From assembly GCA_030544235.1 (NCBI GenBank), contig CM060463.1, positions 10,639,690-10,703,689 on the forward strand: a DNA stretch of 64,000 bases, given 5' to 3'. This DNA is from Lepturacanthus savala. Its lineage: Eukaryota > Chordata > Actinopteri > Scombriformes > Trichiuridae. Shown piece after piece: positions 40,967-49,755 of this stretch (positions are counted from its first letter, which is position 1; each line of letters starts with the position of its first letter). Under the pieces are notes generated by a model. The model was not told the origin of the DNA, did not search any database, and saw only the letters and a list, made by a program, of their open reading frames with translations. Both the position numbers and the translations under genes were made by a program.

Positions 40967-41503
40967 CTGTAAACACACAATTTATGTTGGCAGAGAGTTA
41001 CAACATGGAAATATAAGAAAAACATTATCAATATATGTGAACACTGTATAATATCCATAATAATTAATTCACAGTCAAGTATTTCTTCATGGACAGCCAC
41101 ACTCTATCTGTGTTCACACAACTCAATCAGAACAGGCCTTGTGAGGACATTTCACACACAACGTTACAGTTCCTTGTGAGGACCAGTGTTGTTCAGTGTT
41201 TCACAGACAGATTCCAGTTTCTACTCAGACAATGACTGAAAGTGTCTTGTGGGGACGTCGTGAGTGTATAAAATAGACTGATAATAAACTAAGAAAAAAC
41301 AACATCTTAAGGTTGAAATCTGTTCTCAGTATCAACCAACGACTGAACTCTTAAATGCATTGCATTAAACTGTTGGATGGACTGATTCACACTAGACTAC
41401 CAACATTTACCCTACTTCCTCCTCTTAGATGGTTACAATACAAATATGAAATCATGATATATAGAGACTGGGATTAAAACTGAATTGAAGATTATGAATG
41501 TAC

Positions 41504-41611
41504 CTGTTGAGGGGTAGTGTCTGGACCAGTGGCATCATCCATTTGAGGTATCAACAGTGGCAAAGGAGGAGAGTTGGCTACTTCCATGTTGGTAGATGGA
41601 ATGCTGGTTGC
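41504..41611 (-). CDS. Repeat exon R10 (36 codons, phase 0-0)
   Basis: Variant MDDATGPDTTPQQ, with ACC rather than ACT in the penultimate Thr codon. It shares this variant only with R1 at the other end of the array, suggesting R10 and R1 are related by copying. Splice sites are intact. Confidence 0.8.
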
Positions 41612-42146
41612 CTGTAAACACACAATTTATGTTGGCAGAGAATTACAACATGGAAATATAAGAAAAACATTATCAATATATGTGAACACTGTATAATATC
41701 CATAATAATTAATTCACAGTAAAGTATTTCTTCATGGACAGCCACAATATCTGTGTTCACACAACTCAATCAGAACAGGCCTTGTGAGGACATTTCACAC
41801 ACAACGTTACAGTTCCTTGTGAGGACCAGTGTTGTTCAGTGTTTCACAGACAGATTCCAGTTTCTACTCAGACAATGACTGAAAGTGTCTTGTGGGGACG
41901 TCGTGAGTGTATAAAATAGACTGATAATAAACTAAGAAAAAACAACATCTTAAGGTTGAAATCTGTTCTCAGTATCAACCAACGACTGAACTCATAAATG
42001 CATTGCATTAAACTGTTGTGTGGACGGATTCACACTAGACTACCAACCTTTACCCTACTTCCTCCTCTTAGATGGTTACAATACAAATATGAAATCATGA
42101 TATATAGAGACTGGGATTAAAACTGAATTAAAGATTATGAATGTAC

Positions 42147-42254
42147 CTGTTGAGGAGTAGTGTCTAGATAAGTGGCATCATACATTTGAGGTATCAACAG
42201 TGGCAAAGGAGGAGAGTTGGCTACTTCCATGTTGGTAGATGGAATGCTGGTTGC
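42147..42254 (-). CDS. Repeat exon R9 (36 codons, phase 0-0)
   Basis: Variant MYDATYLDTTPQQ (His replaced by Tyr). The intron on its 3' side (41612-42146) is of the 535-bp type. Confidence 0.8.
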
Positions 42255-42789
42255 CTGTAAACACACAATTTATGTTGGCAGAGAATTACAACATGGAAAT
42301 ATAAGAAAAACATTATCAATATATGTGAACACTGTATAATATCCATAATAATTAATTCACAGTAAAGTATTTCTTCATGGACAGCCACAATATCTGTGTT
42401 CACACAACTCAATCAGAACAGGCCTTGTGAGGACATTTCACACACAACGTTACAGTTCCTTGTGATGACCAGTGTTGTTCAGTGTTTCACAGACAGATTC
42501 CAGTTTCTACTCAGACAATGACTGAAAGTGTCTTGTGGGGACGACGTAAGTGTATAAAATAGACTGATAACAAACTAAGAAAAAACAACATTTTAATGTT
42601 GAAATCTGTCCTCAGTATCAACCAACGACTGAACTCATAAATGCATTGCATTAAACTGTTGGGTGGACGGATTCACACTAGACTACCAACATTTACCCTA
42701 CTTCCTCCTCTTAGATGGTTACAATACAAATATGAAATCATGATATATAGAGACTGGGATTAAAACTGAATTGAAGATTATGAATGTAC

Positions 42790-42897
42790 CTGTTGAGGAG
42801 TAGTGTCTAGATGAGTGGCATCATACATTTGAGGTATCAACAGTGGCAAAGGAGGAGAGTTGGCTACTTCCATGTTGGTAGATGGAATGCTGGTTGC
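42790..42897 (-). CDS. Repeat exon R8 (36 codons, phase 0-0)
   Basis: MYDATHLDTTPQQ variant in a 643-bp unit. Neighbouring introns carry the GACGACGTAAGTG form of a shared motif instead of GACGTCGTGAGTG, so the exon type and the intron type are recombined. Confidence 0.8.
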
Positions 42898-43432
42898 CTG
42901 TAAACACACAATTTATGTTGGCAGAGAATTACAACATGGAAATATAAGAAAAACATTATCAATATATGTGAACACTGTATAATATCCATAATAATTAATT
43001 CACAGTAAAGTATTTCTTCATGGACAGCCACAATATCTGTGTTCACACAACTCAATCAGAACAGGCCTTGTGAGGACATTTCACACACAACGTTACAGTT
43101 CCTTGTGATGACCAGTGTTGTTCAGTGTTTCACAGACAGATTCCAGTTTCTACTCAGACAATGACTGAAAGTGTCTTGTGGGGACGACGTAAGTGTATAA
43201 AATAGACTGATAACAAACTAAGAAAAAACAACATTTTAATGTTGAAATCTGTCCTCAGTATCAACCAACGACTGAACTCATAAATGCATTGCATTAAACT
43301 GTTGGGTGGACGGATTCACACTAGACTACCAACATTTACCCTACTTCCTCCTCTTAGATGGTTACAATACAAATATGAAATCATGATATATAGAGACTGG
43401 GATTAAAACTGAATTGAAGATTATGAATGTAC

Positions 43433-43540
43433 CTGTTGAGGAGTAGTGTCTAGATGAGTGGCATCATACATTTGAGGTATCAACAGTGGCAAAGGAGGAG
43501 AGTTGGCTACTTCCATGTTGGTAGATGGAATGCTGGTTGC
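43433..43540 (-). CDS. Repeat exon R7 (36 codons, phase 0-0)
   Basis: MYDATHLDTTPQQ variant; intact acceptor and donor. The 5' side intron (43541-44077) is a 537-bp type like that of the homogeneous block. Confidence 0.8.
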
Positions 43541-44077
43541 CTGTAAACACACAATTTATGTTGGCAGAGAGTTACAACATGGAAATATAATAAAAACATT
43601 ATCAATATATGTGAACACTGTATAATATCCATAATAATTAATTCACAGTCAAGTATTTCTTCATGGACAGCCACACTCTATCTGTGTTCACACAAACCAA
43701 TCAGAACAGGCCTTGTGAGGACATTTCACACACAACGTTACAGTTCCTTGTGAGGACCAGTGTTGTTCAGTGTTTCACAGACAGATTCCAGTTTCTACTC
43801 AGACAATGACTGAAAGTGTCTTGTGGGGACGTCGTGAGTGTATAAAATAGACTGATAATAAACTAAGAAAAAACAACATCTTAAGGTTGAAATCTGTTCT
43901 CAGTATCAACCAACGACTGAACTCATAAATGCATTGCATTAAACTGTTGGGTGGACGGATTCACACTAGACTACCAACCTTTACCCTACTTCCTCCTCTT
44001 AGATGGTTACAATACAAATATGAAATCATGATATATAGAGACTGGGATTAAAACTGAATTAAAGATTATGAATGTAC

Positions 44078-44185
44078 CTGTTGAGGAGTAGTGTCTAGAT
44101 AAGTGGCATCATCCATTTGAGGTATCAACAGTGGCAAAGGAGGAGAGTTGGCTACTTCCATGTTGGTAGATGGAATGCTGGTTGC
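44078..44185 (-). CDS. Repeat exon R6 (36 codons, phase 0-0)
   Basis: Variant MDDATYLDTTPQQ, combining the Asp-Asp of R1/R10 with the Tyr of R9. Followed on its 5' side by a 522-bp intron with the 15-bp deletion. Confidence 0.8.
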
Positions 44186-44707
44186 CTGTAAACACACAAT
44201 TTATGTTGGCAGAGAATTACAACATGGAAATATAAGAAAAACATTATCAATATATGTGAACACTGTATAATATCTATAATAATTAATTCACAGTCAAGTA
44301 TTTCTTCATGGACAGCCACACTCTATCTGTGTTCACACAACTCAATCAGAACAGGCCTTGTAAGGACATGTCACACACAACGTTACAGTTCCTTGTTCAG
44401 CGTCTCACAGACAGATTCCAGTTTATACTCAGACAATGACTGAAAGTGTCTTGTGGGGACGACATAAGTGTATAAAATAGACTGATAACAAACTAAGAAA
44501 AAACAACATCTTAAGGTTGAAATCTGTCCTCAGTATCAACCAATGACTGAACTCATAAATGCATTGCATTAAACTGTTATGTGGATGGATTCACACTAGA
44601 CTACCAACATTTACCCTAGTTCCTCCTCTTAGATGGTTACAATACAAATATAAAATCATGATATATAGAGACTGGGATTAAAACTGAATTGAAGATTATG
44701 AATCTAC

Positions 44708-44815
44708 CTGTTGAGGAATAGTGTCTGGACCAGTGGCTTCATCCATTTGAGTTCTCAACAGTGGCAAAGGAGGAGAGTTGGCTACTTCCATGTTGGTAGA
44801 TGGAATGCTGGTTGC
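44708..44815 (-). CDS. Repeat exon R5 (36 codons, phase 0-0)
   Basis: Variant LLRTQMDEATGPDTIPQQ: Ile-Pro to Arg-Thr, Asp-Glu, and Thr to Ile in the terminal Thr-Thr-Pro. The donor context is CAG|GTAGATTC instead of CAG|GTACATTC. Confidence 0.78.
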
Positions 44816-45350
44816 CTGTAAACACACAATTTATGTTGGCAGAGAATTACAACATGGAAATATAAGAAAAACATTATCAATATATGTGAACACTGTATAA
44901 TATCCATAATAATTAATTCACAGTAAAGTATTTCTTCATGGACAGCCACAATATCTGTGTTCACACAACTCAATCAGAACAGGCCTTGTGAGGACATTTC
45001 ACACACAACGTTACAGTTCCTTGTGATGACCAGTGTTGTTCAGTGTTTCACAGACAGATTCCAGTTTCTACTCAGACAATGACTGAAAGTGTCTTGTGGG
45101 GACGACGTAAGTGTATAAAATAGACTGATAACAAACTAAGAAAAAACAACATTTTAATGTTGAAATCTGTCCTCAGTATCAACCAACGACTGAACTCATA
45201 AATGCATTGCATTAAACTGTTGGGTGGACGGATTCACACTAGACTACCAACATTTACCCTACTTCCTCCTCTTAGATGGTTACAATACAAATATGAAATC
45301 ATGATATATAGAGACTGGGATTAAAACTGAATTGAAGATTATGAATGTAC

Positions 45351-45458
45351 CTGTTGAGGAGTAGTGTCTAGATGAGTGGCATCATACATTTGAGGTATCA
45401 ACAGTGGCAAAGGAGGAGAGTTGGCTACTTCCATGTTGGTAGATGGAATGCTGGTTGC
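45351..45458 (-). CDS. Repeat exon R4 (36 codons, phase 0-0)
   Basis: MYDATHLDTTPQQ variant, the same as the homogeneous block but lying between two RTQMDEATGPDTI copies. This is evidence of array shuffling. Confidence 0.8.
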
Positions 45459-45980
45459 CTGTAAACACACAATTTATGTTGGCAGAGAGTTACAACATGG
45501 AAATATAATAAAAACATTATCAATATATGTGAACACTGTATAATATCCATAATAATTAATTCACAGTCAAGTATTTCTTCATGGACAGCCACACTCTATC
45601 TGTGTTCACACAACTCAATCAGAACAGGCCTTGTAAGGACATGTCACACACAACGTTACAGTTCCTTGTTCAGCGTCTCACAGACAGATTCCAGTTTATA
45701 CTCAGACAATGACTGAAAGTGTCTTGTGGGGACGACATAAGTGTATAAAATAGACTGATAACAAACTAAGAAAAAACAACATCTTAAGGTTGAAATCTGT
45801 CCTCAGTATCAACCAATGACTGAACTCATAAATGCATTGCATTAAACTGTTATGTGGATGGATTCACACTAGACTACCAACATTTACCCTAGTTCCTCCT
45901 CTTAGATGGTTACAATACAAATATAAAATCATGATATATAGAGACTGGGATTAAAACTGAATTGAAGATTATGAATCTAC

Positions 45981-46088
45981 CTGTTGAGGAATAGTGTCTG
46001 GACCAGTGGCTTCATCCATTTGAGTTCTCAACAGTGGCAAAGGAGGAGAGTTGGCCACTTCCATGTTGGTAGATGGAATGCTGGTTGC
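45981..46088 (-). CDS. Repeat exon R3 (36 codons, phase 0-0)
   Basis: LLRTQMDEATGPDTIPQQ variant, with GTGGCC rather than GTAGCC for Val-Ala. Donor GTAGATTC. 630-bp unit. Confidence 0.78.
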
Positions 46089-46610
46089 CTGTAAACACAC
46101 AATTTATGTTGGCAGAGAGTTACAACATGGAAATATAAGAAAAACATTATCAATATATGTGAACACTGTATAATATCCATAATAGTTAATTCACAGTAAA
46201 GTATTTCTTCATGGACAGCCACACTCTATCTTTGTTCACACAACTCAATCAGAACAGGCCTTGTAAGGACATGTCACACACAACGTTACAGTTCCTTGTT
46301 CAGCGTCTCACAGACAGATTCCAGTTTATACTCAGACAATGACTGAAAGTGTCTTGTGGGGACGACATAAGTGTATAAAATAGACTGATAACAAACTAAG
46401 AAAAAACAACATCTTAAGGTTGAAATCTGTCCTCAGTATCAACCAATGACTGAACTCATAAATGCATTGCATTAAACTGTTATGTGGATGGATTCACACT
46501 AGACTACCAACATTTACCCTAGTTCCTCCTCTTAGATGGTTACAATACAAATATAAAATCATGATATATAGAGACTGGGATTAAAACTGAATTGAAGATT
46601 ATGAATCTAC

Positions 46611-46718
46611 CTGTTGAGGAATAGTGTCTGGACCAGTGGCTTCATCCATTTGAGTTCTCAACAGTGGCAAAGGAGGAGAGTTGGCCACTTCCATGTTGGT
46701 AGATGGAATGCTGGTTGC
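46611..46718 (-). CDS. Repeat exon R2 (36 codons, phase 0-0)
   Basis: Same as R3, including the GTGGCC codon difference, so R2 and R3 are a recent pair. 630-bp unit. Confidence 0.78.
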
Positions 46719-47240
46719 CTGTAAACACACAATTTATGTTGGCAGAGAGTTACAACATGGAAATATAAGAAAAACATTATCAATATATGTGAACACTGTA
46801 TAATATCCATAATAGTTAATTCACAGTAAAGTATTTCTTCATGGACAGCCAAGCTATATCTGTGTTCACACAACTCAATCAGAACAGGCCTTGTGAGGAC
46901 ATGTCACACACAACTTCACAGTTCCTTGTTCAGCGTCTCACAGATAGATTCCAGTTTCTACTCAGACAATGACTGAAAGTGTCTTGTGGGGACGACGTAA
47001 GTGTATAAAATAGACTGATAACAAACTAAGAAAAAACAACATCTTAAGGTTGAAATCTGTCCTCAGTATCAACCAACGACTGAACTCATAAATGCATTGC
47101 ATTAAACTGTTGGGTGGATGGATTCACACTAGACTACCAACATTTACCCTACTTCCTCCTCTTAGATGGTTACAATACAAATATGAAATCATGATATATA
47201 GAGACTGGGATTAAAACTGAATTGAAGATTATGAATGTAC

Positions 47241-47348
47241 CTGTTGAGGGGTAGTGTCTGGACCAGTGGCATCATCCATTTGAGGTATCAACAGTGGCAA
47301 AGGAGGAGAGTTGGCTACTTCCATGTTGGTAGATGGAATGCTGGTTGC
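47241..47348 (-). CDS. Repeat exon R1: first copy after the SET exons
   Basis: Variant MDDATGPDTTPQQ with intact splice sites. The intron to the last SET exon is 466 bp (47349-47814). That exon ends in CAG in phase 0, exactly matching the phase-0 start of this exon (GCA ACC AGC), so the array is in frame with the SET domain. Confidence 0.82.
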
Positions 47349-47814
47349 CTGTAAACACACAATTTATGTTGGCAGAGAGTTACAAATTTGAAATATAAGA
47401 AAAACACTACCAATATATGTGAACACTGTATAATATCCATAATAGTCAATTCACAGTAAAGTATTTCTTCATGGACAGCCCCACTCTATCTGTGTTCACA
47501 CAACTCAATCAGAACAGGTATTTCGGGGACATTTCACACACATACATTTAAGTGTAAATATAAGGTTAATATAAGGTTAATTCTCATGAATACATCAATT
47601 AAGCCTAAACATTTGTCCTACTTTATCTAGATAGATGTGATGTTTGGACACACAAATCCAATGTGATCACTCCCAAAAGATATGAATTCTTTCTGTCTTT
47701 CAGCAGTCTCATCATAGCTGTAGAGTGAGATCTTCTCACAGATAATAAACAAATATTTTGACACATTCTCTAATACCATGAGCATTTTTGTAAATTGTGT
47801 ACCGTGTAACATAC

Positions 47815-47992
47815 CTGTGTTCTCCATGGGCAGTCGTCACCTCCATAGTCATAAGTGATTTCTTCACCTTCTTTTATGTTGTTCAGAGCAAATAAACAAA
47901 GGTGTGGGTTTCCATTCACCTCAATTTTTTTCATCTTACAGTTTGGAGATCCTTGATCATCATTGACAAGCCGGCCAAATGATTCATCTTCC
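47815..47992 (-). CDS. SET-domain exon 4: C-terminal half of a KMT5A-like SET domain
   Basis: The minus-strand frame reads EDESFGRLVNDDQGSPNCKM, then KKIEVNGNPHLCLFALNNIK, then EGEEITYDYGGDDCPWRTQ, with donor ACACAG|GTATGT in phase 0. It corresponds to the KMT5A/SET8 core RLINHS...N(C)xxK...PH(L)xLxAxxxIxxGEELxYDYG. The pseudoknot Asn-His is Asn-Asp here, as I recall for the fish KMT5A-like subfamily, so H4K20 methylation cannot be assumed. Tyr-Asp-Tyr and the Gly-Glu-Glu turn are kept. The homologous acceptor, before T ATT GAT GCC TCA (exon end 48007), reads AA instead of AG. The first AG after the pyrimidine tract is CTCAAG|GGAAG, which is in frame with the previous exon and is used for the boundary given; it deletes five residues (SIDAS). 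Confidence 0.85.
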
Positions 47993-48116
47993 CTTGAGGC
48001 ATCAATATTTCAAAAATGAAAACATGAGAAAGAGGAAATACAAATATGACAACATATCACCACAGAATTAGAGCCTCATAATACAGTACAGTATAATGGG
48101 ACATATGAAGTCCTAC

Positions 48117-48273
48117 CTCCATAGTTTCCCTTTCCACTTGAATGCAAAAATAAACGCAGCCCATGATGGATTGTAAAGTTTTTGTCTTCTCTGCGATTCT
48201 TCATCATCATCTCCCCTATATTCAACTACGAAATCTCCTTTGCAAATTAAACCCTTTGCAAATATACCACGTC
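48117..48273 (-). CDS. SET-domain exon 3: N-terminal half of the SET domain
   Basis: 157 bp with acceptor TCACTTACAG and donor TGGAG|GTAGGA. It starts with two bases completing an Arg codon and ends two bases into the next. It encodes RGIFAKGLICKGDFVVEYRG, then DDDEESQRRQKLYNPSW, then AAFIFAFKWKGKLW. The (K/G)RGIFA...KGDFVVEY(R/H)GD block is the AdoMet-binding start of SET domains of the KMT5A type, and the aromatic-rich F.FAFKWKGK.W stretch matches the strand before the catalytic loop. The usual Gly-Arg-Gly is Arg-Arg-Gly after splicing (A|GA CGT GGT). Intron phase 1 in and phase 2 out agree with exons 2 and 4. Confidence 0.87.
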
Positions 48274-48392
48274 CTGTAAGTGACCAAAAAAACACATTCA
48301 CCAGAAGACAAAACCTAAACATTCTTTCCTAAAATATCTTTCTTCTAAACCTTAACAGGTAGCAGCTGATTTAAAATAAGACACAATCTTAC

Positions 48393-48501
48393 TTTTCACT
48401 GCATTGATGTACTTCACCTCTAATTTGGATGTCTTGTCACACTTTGAAAGAACATGTTGAGTGGCATCCATAAAGGGGCTGATCCGGTGTGGCATTTCAA
48501 A
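48393..48501 (-). CDS. First coding exon (exon 2) of the SET-repeat gene
   Basis: 109 bp with acceptor GTTTTCCTGCAG and donor GTGAAAA|GTAAG. The frame reads MPHRISPFMDATQHVLSKCD, then KTSKLEVKYINAVK. The last bases join exon 3 in frame, giving AVKRRGIFAKG, the normal pre-SET to SET junction of KMT5A-like proteins. The ATG at 48493-48495 is the likely start: it has a purine at -3, and the same frame read back into the spliced exon 1 meets a TAA (49275-49277). The predicted protein up to the array is about 146 residues, with no N-terminal regulatory region, unlike full-length KMT5A. Confidence 0.82.
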
Positions 48502-49232
48502 CTGCAGGAAAACATTTAAATGTTGCAATATTCAGTTATATTTTGAGATTTTGAAGACATCCTCTTGTCCTCAGTTACTTCAAATGGAAAAGAAGACCAT
48601 ACTTTAAGATATCAGATAAGAATCTGATATTTTATATTATTATTGTTATTATTGTAAACACAATCCTGATTGTTTAACTTACATGATGGAAATAAAAAAG
48701 AAGGAACAGACAATTGTATTCTTTCTATTCTTCTATCCTTACCATGTATTTTAGGGTCATTATTACTATATAAAATATGAAATTAACTATACAGAATTCA
48801 GAAATTTTAAAGATTTGAATTGAGAGAGCAAGTAAACCAAAGTCTAATGAAGTCTAATGATAGTAAAAGTATAATACTTAGAAATGAAACAGATCAAGAA
48901 CAGGTGAGGAGCAATTAAAAATACTACTATAATGTAACATAAAATATGCCATGACTACATATATTGAATAGGAATTCATCATGGCAAAATAAAAATCACA
49001 CATAAATAAAAGCAAGAATATGATTGCAAAATTAATTCATTTTCATTAACTTCTTTACACTATTACTATTACTACTATATTGTATGCAAAGGTTTATAAA
49101 AAATATAGTACATGTTGGGCTTACATTTAAATGCTATCAGCTAACAGCAATCACACAAACTAGCTAAATAATCTAGTTCAAGGGTTGAACACTAGTTGTA
49201 ATGGTTTACCATAAAGATGAACATGCACTTAC
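48502..49232 (-). other. First intron of the SET-repeat gene
   Basis: AT-rich sequence between a GT donor and an AG acceptor on the minus strand. No other exon or element is recognisable. Confidence 0.6.
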
Positions 49233-49280
49233 CTTGTCACTTTCCTGTTTTCCTTTGTAGAAATCCTTAGATTGTTAGCT
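49233..49280 (-). other. Non-coding first exon (5'UTR) of the SET-repeat gene
   Basis: A strong donor AGTGACAAG|GTAAGTGC on the minus strand lies 731 bp upstream of the first coding exon. Spliced to that exon, the ATG frame is closed upstream by TAA at 49275-49277, so this exon should be 5'UTR. The transcription start is not determined and the right boundary is only a minimum; no TATA box is apparent and a dispersed repeat with a CA microsatellite begins about 200 bp further upstream. Confidence 0.5.
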
Positions 49281-49489
49281 GTAATCTCCTTTAATTAATC
49301 TTCCATGTCCACCGTATGAGTTGTGATCGTAACACAGAAATTGACGCTGAAATTGTTCGTTGCGAGGACCAGGAAGTGGGCGGTGCCAAACCATATTTGG
49401 AAAATCTGTGTGTGGAGCGGCTAGTGCAATACTTGCCAGAAACTAAAGGGGGAGATACTGTGCACCTCACACACACACACACACTGACC

Positions 49490-49667
49490 GAAAACCATGT
49501 TTTATGGGCCAAGGCTAAAAATTTCACAGCACCTTCAGAATAACTTCTCCACTTGTTTAAAACGGTTTCCGCTATGGGGACCTGATTTTTTGTCCCCACA
49601 ACGAAACTGGTCCCCATACCGTGACTGTGTAAACAGACCGATGTCCCCATAACGTGAGGAATACCAG

Positions 49668-49668
<1 letters not shown>
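49490..49668 (-). repeat. GGGGAC-type dispersed repeat upstream of the SET-repeat gene
   Basis: On the minus strand it contains TTATGGGGACATC, TATGGGGACCAG, TGTGGGGACAAAA and a GTCCCC inversion within 120 bp, next to a long CA tract. I recognise this arrangement as a frequent teleost repeat. Together with 35137-35410 it brackets the exon array. Confidence 0.55.

Positions 49669-49753
<85 letters not shown>
49669..49753. repeat. (AC)n microsatellite, about 85 bp
   Basis: Perfect AC alternation. The poly-Cys-Val frames seen across it on the minus strand are artefacts. Confidence 0.98.

Positions 49754-49755
<2 letters not shown>

Larger units (their letters stand above)
36380..47545 (-). repeat. 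Tandem exon-intron array, 18 units of 630/643/645 bp
   Basis: Exon acceptor boundaries recur at 36451, 37096, 37741, 38386, 39031, 39676, 40321, 40966, 41611 (645-bp steps), 42254, 42897, 43540 (643), 44185 (645), 44815 (630), 45458 (643), 46088, 46718 and 47348 (630). Each unit is one 108-bp exon plus an intron of 522-537 bp. The 630-bp type lacks a 15-bp segment (GAGGACCAGTGTTGT) found in the others; the 643-bp type differs by two bases in a short ACTCTAT/AATAT stretch. The units at 36989-40966 appear essentially identical to one another. Type interleaving suggests gene conversion or unequal exchange. The repeat lies between the SET exons and the terminal exon of one gene. Confidence 0.97.

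Noticed and set aside
41578..46873. Repeated 63-71 residue minus-strand open frames beginning MSCVNTDIV or similar (41578, 42221, 42864, 44782, 46028, 46658)
   Set aside because: They run from intron sequence across the acceptor into the 108-bp exon in the wrong frame (ending QPAFHLPTWK). They recur only because the unit is duplicated, and they are broken by the 645-bp unit type.
36380..47545. CRISPR array or centromeric satellite
   Set aside because: The whole 630-645-bp unit repeats with no unique spacers, the context is a vertebrate gene, and each unit contains a phase-consistent exon with splice sites, unlike either alternative.
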